Notes: generated by a model not told the origin, from the letters alone. A stretch of DNA of 32,488 bases from Promethearchaeia archaeon (GCA_029856295.1 JAHQWS010000204.1:1-32488), one strand, 5' to 3'. Shown: positions 1-8,492, counted from the stretch's first letter. Made by a program: numbers and translations.

Positions 1-1
1 G

Positions 2-424
2 ATTAACTTGTTAAGTTATGATGAGAAAATTTCTGTGAAGGATTCTACATTAAATATTTGCGAATATAAACAAGCATTCACCCAGAATGCGGGAGTTCGT
101 CCTTTTGGAGTTTCTTTCTTAGTTGCTGGAATTGATTCAAATGGACCTTCTTTATATTTAACGGACCCTTCTGGGGCTATGTGGGGTTATAAAGCTTTTG
201 CTATAGGCTCTGGAGCGAATGAAGCAAGAGCTTATCTTGAGGAACATTATAAAGATGATATTAGTGATGAGAATTTAAAATTATTGCCCTTAAAAACGTT
301 AAAGGAATTGATGGGAGATAATTTGAATAAAAATACATATGATATAGCCTTTATATTGAAAGAAGATAATAAATATAAATTGTTAAGTATCGAAGAAAAG
401 GAAGATCTGTTAAAAAAAATTTAA
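2..424 (+). CDS. psmA: Proteasome alpha subunit, C-terminal part (5' end outside window)
   Basis: Structural alpha-ring subunit of the archaeal 20S proteasome, the cytoplasmic protease core that receives substrates from AAA ATPases. The visible part covers the second half of the Ntn-hydrolase fold. The stretch GVRPFGVSFLVAG, followed by LYLTDPSGAMWGYKAFAIGSG, is the alpha-subunit signature around the DPSG turn. The frame is open to the left edge of the window, so the TTG at position 8 is internal and the true start, with the gate-forming N-terminal tail, lies upstream. It is followed after about 160 bp by SBDS, the usual archaeal order. A Cdc48 ATPase that could feed this proteasome is encoded at 27421-29649. 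Family call is secure; only the missing N-terminus limits it. Confidence 0.93.
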   Translation: MNLLSYDEKISVKDSTLNICEYKQAFTQNAGVRPFGVSFLVAGIDSNGPSLYLTDPSGAMWGYKAFAIGSGANEARAYLEEHYKDDISDENLKLLPLKTLKELMGDNLNKNTYDIAFILKEDNKYKLLSIEEKEDLLKKI

Positions 425-582
425 AATAATAATTGAAAAGTAAAAAGAAACAAAAAAAATTCAAAAAAATACCATTAAAAATTAAACTTATCTACTTATT
501 CCTTAATAATTCAAATAGATAGACAACATATAAGAAGGATAAATAGTAGGTAAATTTTTTATTAGATAGGGTAAATACTTTT

Positions 583-1374
583 ATGATTGATAGAGCAAGA
601 ATAGATTTAGGCGGTTACATAGTAGGACGCATTGAAAAAGGGGGAAGAACTTTTGAAATGCTTATTGATCCTGAACAGGCATGGGAAGCGAAGAAAATTA
701 TTCGAGAAGAGATCAATAAAAGATTAAGAGCGGGTAGTCAGAAAACTCGAGTCTCTGTTGAAGAATTAATAAATGACACTAAAATCAATTTAGAAATGAT
801 CTTTGAAAGTTTTACTGTTTTTGAAGACTTACGACGGGGCAAAAAAGCTACTGACGGTGATATGGAAGCTATCTTCAATACCACTGAAGGTAAGACAATT
901 AGCGGTTATATCCTTTTAGATGGAGAAATTCAATGGACTAAAGCCCAAAGAGAAGAAGAAAGAAATAAAAAACTAAAACAAATAATCACAATCATTAGTA
1001 AAAACGCAATAAACCCTCAAAATAAAAAACCACACCCTTCTCAAAGAATAGAAAAAGCTATTGATGAAGCGAATATCAAAATTGATTTAATGAAAAATGC
1101 CGAAGAACAAGTTGACGACATTATCAAAAAAATCCAGAGCATTATCCCAATTCGCATGGAACAGGCCGAGTTAGCAATTAAAATCCCGACAAGTTTTACT
1201 GCTAAAGGTTACCATATTGTTGCTCAATTGTCACAAATTAAGAAAGAAGAGTGGCAATCAGATGGTTCTTGGGTTGCTGTGGTCAGTTTACCTGCAGGAT
1301 TACAAATGGAATTAATTGATAAATTAAATAAATTAACCCATGGAAGAGTTCAAACAAAACCCTTAAAATCCTAA
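583..1374 (+). CDS. sdo1: Ribosome maturation protein SBDS/Sdo1
   Basis: Archaeal SBDS homologue of 263 residues, the full family length of about 230-260. In eukaryotes the family, with an EFL1 GTPase, releases the anti-association factor from the 60S subunit; archaeal members are ribosome-associated. The three domains are visible: an N-terminal FYSH domain (about 1-105), a helical middle domain with the near-invariant NAINPQNKKPHPSQRIEKA (about 142-160), and a C-terminal ferredoxin-like domain with WVAVVSLPAGLQ and KLTHGRVQTK. It sits between the proteasome alpha gene and rrp4, the standard place for archaeal SBDS. A gap of about 160 bp before it suggests its own promoter, though I could not fix a TATA box. 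Confidence 0.95.
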   Translation: MIDRARIDLGGYIVGRIEKGGRTFEMLIDPEQAWEAKKIIREEINKRLRAGSQKTRVSVEELINDTKINLEMIFESFTVFEDLRRGKKATDGDMEAIFNTTEGKTISGYILLDGEIQWTKAQREEERNKKLKQIITIISKNAINPQNKKPHPSQRIEKAIDEANIKIDLMKNAEEQVDDIIKKIQSIIPIRMEQAELAIKIPTSFTAKGYHIVAQLSQIKKEEWQSDGSWVAVVSLPAGLQMELIDKLNKLTHGRVQTKPLKS

Positions 1375-1467
1375 CTTAAAAATTATTAATTTGTTCTAAA
1401 TACATTATTTTTTTGATGATAAGTTAGGTTAATAAATAAAATAAATAATAAGAGTGAGTAAAAATAA

Positions 1468-2250
1468 ATGGAAGATGAAGGAGAAATTCAAGAGGACGAC
1501 GAATTTGAGGATGAGGAAAGATCCCGAGAACTCGTCGTTCCGGGAGAAGTTTTGACTGAAGATGTTAATAATTTTTTACCAGGACGGGGAACAATATTAA
1601 ATGATACAAGAGATAAAATAATCTCACTTCATATTGGATTGAAGCAGATCAACAAGAATTATATTAATGTAATCCCACTTAAAGGAATTTATACACCTCA
1701 ACCAGGTGATAAAGTTATCGCAATAGTTGTGGATAAGAATCCTGTTAAATATAGATGTGATATAAATGCTAAGGATGATGCGCAACTCAAACCAAGAAAT
1801 ACAGAAAGAAGAATTAAAACTCGATTAGGAAGAGGACGGGATTATCAGCGAGATCACCGAGATGAATCTAACACGGATAGATTTGTAATTGGCGATGTGT
1901 TGATTGTAAAAGTCCTTTCAGCAGATCGCTTGAATAAACCAGAATTAACGACTGTTGGAAAGTATCTCGGGAAGAAAAATGGTGGTATTGTCATTTCAAT
2001 TGATCCCCCAAAAATTCCTCGAGTAATCGGACGTAGTGGATCAATGATAAAAATGCTTAAATCTTTAACCAATTGCAATATATTTGTTACTCAAAATGGG
2101 CGCATATGGTTAAGGGGTGATAACATAGCATATGAACGCTTACTTATTGATGCAATCTATAAGATCGAGAGAGAAGCACATACTTCAGGGTTAACTGATA
2201 GAATACAAGCATTTGTAAAAAATGAAAAAATAAAGAGAGGTATTAAATAA
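1468..2250 (+). CDS. rrp4: Exosome RNA-binding cap subunit Rrp4
   Basis: RNA-binding cap subunit of the archaeal exosome, the 3'-5' RNA-degrading and tailing machine. After an unusually acidic N-terminal tail (about 1-20, mostly D and E) come the N-terminal domain with LVVPGEVLT and LPGRGT, an S1 domain (about 70-165) and a KH domain (about 180-245) with the GXXG loop as GRSG. Within the S1 region there is an Arg-rich hydrophilic stretch (about residues 113-135, including RLGRGRDYQRDHRDE) that looks longer than in well-known Rrp4 proteins. The stop codon lies two bases before the rrp41 start, so the genes are certainly cotranscribed. Purines (AGAGTGAG) about 10 bases before the ATG can serve as ribosome site. 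Confidence 0.95.
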   Translation: MEDEGEIQEDDEFEDEERSRELVVPGEVLTEDVNNFLPGRGTILNDTRDKIISLHIGLKQINKNYINVIPLKGIYTPQPGDKVIAIVVDKNPVKYRCDINAKDDAQLKPRNTERRIKTRLGRGRDYQRDHRDESNTDRFVIGDVLIVKVLSADRLNKPELTTVGKYLGKKNGGIVISIDPPKIPRVIGRSGSMIKMLKSLTNCNIFVTQNGRIWLRGDNIAYERLLIDAIYKIEREAHTSGLTDRIQAFVKNEKIKRGIK

Positions 2251-2252
2251 AG

Positions 2253-3032
2253 ATGGTATTAATAATAAAAGACGAATATCCAGATAAATTATTTAGAGAA
2301 GATGGCAAAAGACTGGATGGACGTGATAAAAATGAATTGCGCCCAATTAAGATGGAAGTGGGTGTGATAAAAAACGCAGATGGTTCTGCATATCTTGAAT
2401 GGGGTAATAACAAAATATTTGCTGCTGTGTACGGACCTAGAGAAGTACATCCTCATCATCTCGCAAAGCCCGATCGCGGAATTTTACGAGTTTTTTATAG
2501 AATGGCTACCTATTCTGTATTTGATAGAAAAAGACCTGCACCGGGTCGTCGTGAAAAGGAGATCTCAATGATTATTTCTGATTGTATAGAGCCTGTTTTA
2601 TTCCTTGAACTTTATCCTGGTACTTCTTTTGAAGTATTTATAGAAGTCATTGATGCGGATGGAGGAACAAGATGTGCTAGCACAATTGTTGCTTCTTTAG
2701 CGTTAGCTGATGCTGGTGTCCCTATGAAAAGTTTAGTCACTGCCGTAGCCGTTGGTAAAATTGATGGGGAGATTGTGGTAGACCTTTCAGGTATAGAGGA
2801 TAAAGCTGGAGATGCTGATCTTCCTTTAGCGATTACCTGGTTTAATAATGAAATTTCATTATTACAATTTGATGGTACTATGGATGCTGAGGAATTTGAT
2901 ACATGTTTAACACTTGGGAAGGAAGCTGCAGAAAAGATATATAAAATTCAGTTAGATACATTAAGAAGTAAATATATCTCAATTCAAGAAAGTGTTAGCG
3001 AAATATCAAATACAAGTGGAGGTGAAGAGTAA
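2253..3032 (+). CDS. rrp41: Exosome catalytic subunit Rrp41
   Basis: RNase PH-fold subunit of 259 residues that carries the phosphorolytic active site of the exosome hexamer: with phosphate it shortens RNA from the 3' end, with nucleoside diphosphates it extends it. The RNase PH signature RLDGRDKNELRPI is at 20-32. The RNA-binding Arg pair is present in GRREKEIS (about 98-105), and the catalytic acidic motif in EDKAGDADLPLA (about 180-191) keeps its aspartates, which separates it from the inactive Rrp42. It starts two bases after rrp4 and ends two bases before rrp42, so the three exosome genes form one tight unit. Confidence 0.96.
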   Translation: MVLIIKDEYPDKLFREDGKRLDGRDKNELRPIKMEVGVIKNADGSAYLEWGNNKIFAAVYGPREVHPHHLAKPDRGILRVFYRMATYSVFDRKRPAPGRREKEISMIISDCIEPVLFLELYPGTSFEVFIEVIDADGGTRCASTIVASLALADAGVPMKSLVTAVAVGKIDGEIVVDLSGIEDKAGDADLPLAITWFNNEISLLQFDGTMDAEEFDTCLTLGKEAAEKIYKIQLDTLRSKYISIQESVSEISNTSGGEE

Positions 3033-3034
3033 AT

Positions 3035-3862
3035 ATGATGGATGTTAAAAGAGTTATTTCAACGATCGAACGAAAATATATTATAAATAATTTGAAAAAA
3101 GAAGAGAGGATTGACGGAAGGGGTTTGTGGGAATATCGTGAATTTAAAATAGATTCAGATATGGTCGCATCTGCAGAAGGGTCTGCTGATGTAATGCTAG
3201 GAGAAACTCGAATTATTACTGGGTTAAAATATGATGTTGGTTCGCCTTTTCCTGATTTACCTGATGCAGGTGTTTGTACAATAATGGCAGAGTTATTACC
3301 TTTGGCATCTCCTTTATTTGAGAGAGGCCCTCCAGATGAACAATCAATAGAATTAGCTCGTGTAGTAGATCGAGGAATTCGACATGCTGATTGCGTTCAA
3401 ACTAAAAAACTTTGCATTAAGGAGAAAGAAGCAGTCTATATCTTATTTGTAGATATGTATGTCATAAATCATGGCGGCAATTTAATTGACTGTGGTGGCG
3501 TAAGCGCCTTAGCTACATTGATTTCAGCCCATATTCCTGAAGGAATATATACTGAAAATGGTATAGAATGGACGGGGAATTATTTAACAGGTGAGGATAT
3601 TGTGAACGAATTACCTTTAGTTTTAACTTACGGTAAAATTGATGACATCATATTCTTAGATCCAAGCTTACCAGAGGAATTAGTATGTGATGGAAAGATT
3701 TCCATTTCAGTAACAGAAGATAAAATAACATCAATCCAAAAAAGCGGTGCTACCACATTTTCTTTTGATGAAATTCGTATGCTAGGTCAGAAAACAATTG
3801 AAATTGGTAAAGAATTGAGAAATAAATTAAATTTTTGGCAATATAAGGTAAAAATTGACTAA
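3035..3862 (+). CDS. rrp42: Exosome non-catalytic subunit Rrp42
   Basis: Second RNase PH-fold subunit (275 residues) of the Rrp41/Rrp42 hexameric ring. It shapes the RNA path but lacks the catalytic aspartates of Rrp41. Visible family marks are KEERIDGRGLWEYREF (about 20-35), GSADVMLGETRIITGLK (about 49-65) and LPLVLTYGKI, where Rrp41 has the acidic catalytic motif. The start at 3035 is supported by a strong Shine-Dalgarno sequence, GGAGGTGA at 3018-3025, inside the end of rrp41, with 9 bases of spacing. A 113-bp AT-rich gap follows before rpl37ae. Confidence 0.95.
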   Translation: MMDVKRVISTIERKYIINNLKKEERIDGRGLWEYREFKIDSDMVASAEGSADVMLGETRIITGLKYDVGSPFPDLPDAGVCTIMAELLPLASPLFERGPPDEQSIELARVVDRGIRHADCVQTKKLCIKEKEAVYILFVDMYVINHGGNLIDCGGVSALATLISAHIPEGIYTENGIEWTGNYLTGEDIVNELPLVLTYGKIDDIIFLDPSLPEELVCDGKISISVTEDKITSIQKSGATTFSFDEIRMLGQKTIEIGKELRNKLNFWQYKVKID

Positions 3863-3921
3863 ATGTATTGCCTTATGCCCTTGTTTTTTACTATTTTTAA
3901 CTTTTTTCACGAAAATTTTTA

Positions 3922-3930
3922 TTTTATAAT
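3922..3930 (+). promoter_or_regulatory. Probable TATA box for the rpl37ae-pcc1 unit
   Basis: The sequence TTTTATAAT lies in the gap after rrp42, 46 bases before the rpl37ae ATG, leaving room for a start site about 25 bases downstream and a short leader. It suggests an internal promoter in the superoperon. Judged by eye only. Confidence 0.4.
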
Positions 3931-3975
3931 AATTTTAATAGAATATCAATAATTTTAAATAAAACGGGTAGTATC

Positions 3976-4266
3976 ATGGGAAAGACTAAAAAAGTCGGCT
4001 GGACAGGTCGCTACGGAGCAAGATACGGTTCAAATGTACGTAAAAGAGTACGCTTAATTATGGAAAGAATGAAAGGGGGGAACATAAAATGCCCTCGATG
4101 CATGACTGTAGGTTCAGTTTATCGTGTCTCAACGGGGATTTGGCATTGTAAAAAATGCGGGGCTAAATTTACAGGTGGTGCATATGATATTGTTACTCCT
4201 AGAGGCGCAGAATCGTACCGAATTGCAAAGAGAAAACAACGTGAATTAGAAGTAATCGAAGAATAA
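3976..4266 (+). CDS. rpl37ae: Large-subunit ribosomal protein eL43 (L37Ae)
   Basis: Archaeal/eukaryotic ribosomal protein of 96 residues with a four-cysteine zinc ribbon: CPRC at about 39-42 and CKKC at about 58-61. The N-terminal KKVGWTGRYGARYGSNVRKR is the rRNA-binding tail typical of the family. Its stop overlaps the pcc1 start by one base (TAATG), implying coupled translation. In many archaea a tiny RNA polymerase subunit gene (rpoP) sits between L37Ae and Pcc1; here there is no room for it. Confidence 0.96.
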   Translation: MGKTKKVGWTGRYGARYGSNVRKRVRLIMERMKGGNIKCPRCMTVGSVYRVSTGIWHCKKCGAKFTGGAYDIVTPRGAESYRIAKRKQRELEVIEE

Positions 4267-4529
4267 TGAGTAATTCTAATTACTTTTCTATAAAATCAAC
4301 AATAGAACTAACTTTTAAGGATTCAAACACTTGTACTTTAGCGTATAATTCGTTTTTACCAGAATTAAAAAAGGCAAAATCTCATAGATCAAGAATTTTA
4401 ATGGAAAAACTGGATAACGCTTTAATTTTTTCTATTGAAAGTGCTGATATAACCGCTTTTAGAGCGTCTATAAGCGATGTTATTAGCTTTGGAAAAATTA
4501 TTGATAGTACTTTAAAATTATGCGAGTAA
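4266..4529 (+). CDS. pcc1: KEOPS complex subunit Pcc1
   Basis: Small (87 residues) dimer-forming subunit of KEOPS, which transfers threonylcarbamoyl to A37 of ANN-decoding tRNAs (t6A). Visible are the single CTAG/Pcc1 domain pattern: a first beta strand (IKSTIELTF), a helix, the LIFSIESADITAFRASISD strand-turn-helix, and a C-terminal helix. Length and position after rpl37ae agree with the family. It overlaps the preceding gene by one base. Two partners of the same pathway, Cgi121 and Sua5, are encoded further along in this window; the kinase-endopeptidase subunits (Kae1/Bud32) are not. Confidence 0.85.
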   Translation: MSNSNYFSIKSTIELTFKDSNTCTLAYNSFLPELKKAKSHRSRILMEKLDNALIFSIESADITAFRASISDVISFGKIIDSTLKLCE

Positions 4530-4555
4530 AACATTTATAACTTATCATATTACAA

Positions 4556-4566
4556 TTTTTATAAAA
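4556..4566 (+). promoter_or_regulatory. TATA box giving a near-leaderless pfdB transcript
   Basis: TTTTTATAAAA lies about 24 bases before the prefoldin ATG at 4585, the usual TATA to start-site distance, so the transcript would begin at or next to the start codon. A second TATA-like TTTATAAC is at 4534-4541. Judged by eye. Confidence 0.45.
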
Positions 4567-4584
4567 AAAAAACTATGAAGAATT

Positions 4585-4947
4585 ATGAGTATAGATTTAA
4601 ATAGCCTTGATGAGGAAGTAAGGAACAAAGTAATAAACCTGCAGAATCTTTCTACTACAATGGAATACTTATCACAACAGAAGATGCAAATTGAAACGAG
4701 CTTAAGAGATACAGAACTAGCGATCGAAGAACTTGAAAAAATTAACCCGGATGATGTTGTCTATAAATCAATTGGCGGAATATTAGTCAAAAGCGAAAAA
4801 AATAAGCTGCTCGATGAAAAAAAATCACTGAAAGTTACTTTAGAGATGCGTTCTAAAACTGTAACCCAGAAACTCGATAGAACTAAGAGCCAAATCGAAA
4901 CTATGAGAAATTCAATTCAGGCAGATCTTCAAAGTAAAAGTGCTTAA
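4585..4947 (+). CDS. pfdB: Prefoldin beta subunit
   Basis: Prefoldin beta, 120 residues, part of the hexameric jellyfish-shaped holdase that captures unfolded proteins and passes them to the group II chaperonin. The protein is two long heptad-rich helices (about 5-50 and 75-118) separated by a beta-hairpin region containing DDVVYKSIGGILVKS (about 56-70), the typical prefoldin beta hairpin. It belongs to the conserved tail of the superoperon, and the next gene (DHH) begins within or just after its end. Confidence 0.92.
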   Translation: MSIDLNSLDEEVRNKVINLQNLSTTMEYLSQQKMQIETSLRDTELAIEELEKINPDDVVYKSIGGILVKSEKNKLLDEKKSLKVTLEMRSKTVTQKLDRTKSQIETMRNSIQADLQSKSA

Positions 4948-4951
4948 TTGT

Positions 4952-5959
4952 ATGTTGACATATAAGTTTGAAGATTTCAAAACATATTTGAAAAATAAAA
5001 ATGTTTTAATAACTACTCACGCGCATGTGGATATTGATGGTGCTGCCTCTTGTTATATCTTTAAAATTTTTTTCACTAGTTATTTTAAAAATGAAGCCGC
5101 TTTAGTACTTCCTGAATTCTCCAAATCTACAAGAGACTTTCTAGAAAAAGTTTCACAAAAATTTCGGGAACTCTCCTTTTCTTTTAATGACGAATTTGAT
5201 ATTTCAAATATAGATGTAATTCTGGTATTAGATACTAATAACTTAGCACAAGTAAGTATTTTTGATAAATTGAATATTAGTAATGCCGAGATTCCCTTCA
5301 TTTTTATTGATCATCATTTAAATCTTAAAAAGGATTACAAAAACAATCTCTCTTCCTTAAATATTATCAACGAACAAGTCTCTTCTACTTCCGAAATAAT
5401 TTTTGAATTATGCGAATTCTTTAATTTTAAATTGGAATTTCCTTATAAATTTCTATTAATCTCTGCAATATTAACTGATTCGGGGTTTTTCAAATATGGC
5501 AATAATGATACAATAAAACGGATATCAAGATTATTGGACGATCAGTTAGATTTTCAAGAAATTCTATCAACACTTGAGTTTGAACAAGATATTTCTGAAA
5601 AATTAGCAAGAATAAAAGCATTACAGCGATTGAAATTAATCCGTTCAAAGGATTGGTTGATTGGAATGACACATGTAGGTAGTTTTGAAGCAGGTGTTGC
5701 AGCTTTATTGATTAACATAGGCTTAGATGTGAGTATTGTATATTCTGAAAAAAAGACGACATTTAGAATTAGTACGAGAGCAAAGAAAAGGGTTTGCATA
5801 AAAACAGGTTTACATTTAGGAAAAATTTTACAGGAAGTGGCTGAGGAATGTGAAGGAAGTGGGGGTGGTCATGATGGTGCTGCTTCTCTAAATGGAAAGA
5901 ATGATCTAAAAAAGATTTTAAACAAAATCATTGAGAAAATAAAACAAATTTTAAAATAA
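4952..5959 (+). CDS. DHH/DHHA1 family phosphoesterase
   Basis: Manganese-type phosphoesterase of about 335 residues of the DHH superfamily, whose relatives degrade short RNAs, pAp or cyclic dinucleotides. Motif I is THAHVDIDGAAS (22-33), the DHH motif is at 120-122 (FIDHHLN), a later metal ligand lies in LTDSGFF, and the C-terminal DHHA1 domain ends in GSGGGHDGAAS with the substrate-binding GGGH. The exact substrate cannot be read from sequence; its place next to the exosome genes makes a nanoRNase role attractive, as inference. I prefer the ATG at 4952, four bases after the pfdB stop; a GTG at 4940, overlapping pfdB, adds four residues. Confidence 0.88.
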   Translation: MLTYKFEDFKTYLKNKNVLITTHAHVDIDGAASCYIFKIFFTSYFKNEAALVLPEFSKSTRDFLEKVSQKFRELSFSFNDEFDISNIDVILVLDTNNLAQVSIFDKLNISNAEIPFIFIDHHLNLKKDYKNNLSSLNIINEQVSSTSEIIFELCEFFNFKLEFPYKFLLISAILTDSGFFKYGNNDTIKRISRLLDDQLDFQEILSTLEFEQDISEKLARIKALQRLKLIRSKDWLIGMTHVGSFEAGVAALLINIGLDVSIVYSEKKTTFRISTRAKKRVCIKTGLHLGKILQEVAEECEGSGGGHDGAASLNGKNDLKKILNKIIEKIKQILK

Positions 5960-5967
5960 CTAAGAAT

Positions 5968-5977
5968 TTTTATAAAA
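5968..5977 (+). promoter_or_regulatory. TATA box for the ECF transporter operon
   Basis: TTTTATAAAA lies 25-34 bases before the ATG at 6002, which places the expected transcription start at the start codon itself. No Shine-Dalgarno sequence is visible there, so the first cistron is probably leaderless. Judged by eye. Confidence 0.5.
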
Positions 5978-6001
5978 CAATATAATTGGTTCGCGTTTGT
6001 T

Positions 6002-6841
6002 ATGCATTTAATTGAATTTCATAATTTTTACTTCCGGTATAAAAAAAATAAGGAATATCAATTAAATGAAATTAATCTAAAGATAGACGAAAATAAATTT
6101 ATTTTATTATGCGGCCAGACCGGTTCAGGTAAAACTACTTTAATTCGGTGTATGAATGGACTGATCCCCCAATTTTATCCAGGATTCTATAGAGGTTATG
6201 TTAAAGTTCTTGGAAAAGATACAGCTGAAGCCCCCATTGCGGATTTATCTACTGAAATTGGAATTGTCTTCCAAAATCCTGAGAATCAATTAATATCAAT
6301 GAATGTTGAGCATGAAATTGCTTTTGGTATGGAAAATCTTGGAATTCCCCGTGAAGAGATGGAAAAGAGAATTAAAGAAGTTATTAAATTAACCGAAATT
6401 GAGCATTTACTAGATAAAGCTCCATTTGAGCTGAGTGGCGGAGAACAGCAACGAGTTGCAATTGCTTCAATTTTGGTTTTAGAACCAAAAATTTTGATTT
6501 TAGATGAGCCTACTGCATTACTTGATCCAAGTATGGCTGATAAAATAATTAAATTATTGAAGAAAATCCAGACGGAAAAAAACGTGACCATTATTATTAG
6601 TGAGCATAGAATGGATTTGGTTGTTCCTTATGCTGACGAAATAATTTTATTAGATAACGCAAAAATACTTGAACATGGAAAACGAGAAGAAGTATTGAAT
6701 GGTGAAAATTTCCAGAGATTGACCATTAATAAACCAGTCATTTATTCAGTATTTACAACATTAAAAAGTGAACAGTTGTATAAGGAAAAAATTCCTGCTT
6801 CTATTGATGAAGCTATAAGGTATTTTCAAAATTATAAGTAA
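6002..6841 (+). CDS. ecfA1: ECF transporter ATPase EcfA (first copy)
   Basis: ABC ATPase of an energy-coupling-factor importer, 279 residues. It couples ATP hydrolysis to uptake of a vitamin or metal through EcfT and a separate substrate-binding S protein. Visible are Walker A GQTGSGKTT (38-46), the Q-loop in VFQNPENQL, the signature LSGGEQQR (about 143-150), Walker B ILILDEPTA and the switch His in SEHRMDL. It is first in a three-gene operon with a second ATPase and EcfT, the standard ECF module. No S gene lies nearby, so the substrate stays unknown and the module may be shared by several S proteins encoded elsewhere. Confidence 0.92.
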   Translation: MHLIEFHNFYFRYKKNKEYQLNEINLKIDENKFILLCGQTGSGKTTLIRCMNGLIPQFYPGFYRGYVKVLGKDTAEAPIADLSTEIGIVFQNPENQLISMNVEHEIAFGMENLGIPREEMEKRIKEVIKLTEIEHLLDKAPFELSGGEQQRVAIASILVLEPKILILDEPTALLDPSMADKIIKLLKKIQTEKNVTIIISEHRMDLVVPYADEIILLDNAKILEHGKREEVLNGENFQRLTINKPVIYSVFTTLKSEQLYKEKIPASIDEAIRYFQNYK

Positions 6842-6855
6842 AAAAAGGATACAAT

Positions 6856-7725
6856 ATGCCCCAAGATTACCCCTTAATAGTAGTACACGATGTAGATTAC
6901 AAATATCTTAATGAAACCGTAGCTTTAAAAAAAATAAATTTAAAAATTTATAAAGGTGAATTAATTGGGATTATGGGAAAAAACGGAGCAGGCAAAACCA
7001 CATTAATAAGGACTTTTAACGGTTTAATACGGCCTACTAACGGCAATATTTATATAAATGGTGAAAATATAAAATCTAAAACACCTGGTACCCTATCTCA
7101 AAAAGTGGGCATAATTTTTCAAAATCCTCAACATCAAGTTTTTTCTAACACTGTGGAAGAAGAAATTAAATATTCATTAAAAAGTCTCAATCTTAGCAAA
7201 CAAGAAAATCAAATTAAAACCGATGATATTTTAAAAAAATTTGATTTGGATAAATATAGGGAACGCTCACCTTTGAACCTTTCAGGAGGAGAGACTAAAA
7301 AATTAGCAGTAGCATCAATATTTTGTAGAGATCCAGATATTCTCGTCTTTGATGAGCCCACTTTAGGACAGGATGCTAAAGAAATCAGTTTTTTTATAGA
7401 ATTAATTAAAAGCGAAATGAAAATTGGAAAAACTATCGTCATTATCACTCATAATATAGAATTTGCTATGGAATACATCTCCCGAACGATTTTAATGGCG
7501 GATGGAAAAATTATTGCTGATGGCCCTACAGAAAAGATAATAACCAATGAATTTTTAGTCAAAAAATCTGCTCTCATTTTACCCCAAATAAGTCAATTTA
7601 ATATAGCGCTTAATGATATAGGAATTCCATGTCCAAATAATATTTATTCCAAAGATAAAATGACTGAATTTTTAGCTGGTTATATAAAAGATAAATCTAA
7701 AGTAGTGTCAGGTGAAAGTAACTAA
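6856..7725 (+). CDS. ecfA2: ECF transporter ATPase EcfA (second copy)
   Basis: Second ABC ATPase of the ECF module, 289 residues, expected to form a heterodimer with the preceding protein. Walker A is GKNGAGKTT (41-49), the Q-loop lies in IFQNPQHQVF, the signature is LSGGETKK, Walker B is ILVFDEPT followed by LGQDAKE, and the switch His is in ITHNIEF. LGQD rather than the usual GLDP at the D-loop is a variant found in many ECF ATPases. It begins 14 bases after ecfA1 and its stop overlaps the ecfT start by one base. Confidence 0.92.
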   Translation: MPQDYPLIVVHDVDYKYLNETVALKKINLKIYKGELIGIMGKNGAGKTTLIRTFNGLIRPTNGNIYINGENIKSKTPGTLSQKVGIIFQNPQHQVFSNTVEEEIKYSLKSLNLSKQENQIKTDDILKKFDLDKYRERSPLNLSGGETKKLAVASIFCRDPDILVFDEPTLGQDAKEISFFIELIKSEMKIGKTIVIITHNIEFAMEYISRTILMADGKIIADGPTEKIITNEFLVKKSALILPQISQFNIALNDIGIPCPNNIYSKDKMTEFLAGYIKDKSKVVSGESN

Positions 7726-8492
7726 TGTCCCTTGAATTTCTAAATGCATTTAAATTTCAAAAGAAAAATACATTTGTACATAATTTAGATCCAAGGGCTA
7801 AGTTATTATTTTCACTAGTATATAGCATTTCAGGTCTTATGTTTACAGAAATTGTACCTTTATTTATTATTTTTTTAACCTTGACTCCAATGATTTTATT
7901 AGGGAAAATGGTTAAGGAGTGGCTTAGAAGTATTCGAGGGCTTTCATTTTTAGTATTAATGATCATTGTACTAAATACCTATTTTATATCTTTAGGATAT
8001 GCGATAGCAATGATTATAAGAATAACCATTATGATCACCGCTTTCTCAATATTTTTTTTAACAGTACATCCTAATGATTTAGCATTGTCCTTAATATCAA
8101 TGAAAGTACCATACCCCTATGCCTTTTCCTTTTCATTAGCATTTAGGTTTGTACCCACTATAGCCAATGAAGCTCAAAATATTATGGATGCCCAGCAAAG
8201 TAGAGGGTATGAAATGAAAACCAGTGGTATGATAAATCAAATAAAAAATCTTTTTCCGTTATTAGTACCTCTTATAATTTGTTCAATTAAAAGAGCTTTT
8301 AATGTAGCTGAAGCCCTAGAATCGCGGGCTTTCGGGAGCGTTAATGAACGGACCTATTACTATACTATTAAGTATACTTTAAAAGATTGGATTTTTACCT
8401 TTTATTTAATTTGTTTTTTTATACTTACAATTTATGTGCGAATCCAATTTGGTCTCATGCCAGAATGGCTACTTTGGAGCCTACCCGTATAA
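7725..8492 (+). CDS. ecfT: ECF transporter transmembrane protein EcfT
   Basis: Integral membrane coupling protein of the ECF importer, 255 residues, with about five or six hydrophobic segments. The N-terminus carries the family motif HNLDPRAKLLFSL (about 19-31). The two cytoplasmic coupling helices are marked by short Arg motifs, AQQSRGYEM and ALESRAFGS, which dock on the ATPases. Its start shares one base with the ecfA2 stop (TAATG), so translation is coupled. It closes the operon; a gap of 110 AT-rich bases follows before an unrelated gene. Confidence 0.9.
   Translation: MSLEFLNAFKFQKKNTFVHNLDPRAKLLFSLVYSISGLMFTEIVPLFIIFLTLTPMILLGKMVKEWLRSIRGLSFLVLMIIVLNTYFISLGYAIAMIIRITIMITAFSIFFLTVHPNDLALSLISMKVPYPYAFSFSLAFRFVPTIANEAQNIMDAQQSRGYEMKTSGMINQIKNLFPLLVPLIICSIKRAFNVAEALESRAFGSVNERTYYYTIKYTLKDWIFTFYLICFFILTIYVRIQFGLMPEWLLWSLPV

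Noticed and set aside
1800-1880. In-frame intron hidden in the Rrp4 Arg-rich stretch
   Set aside because: The stretch is open, reads as a charged loop, and I found no bulge-helix-bulge pairing or stop codon to support an intron.
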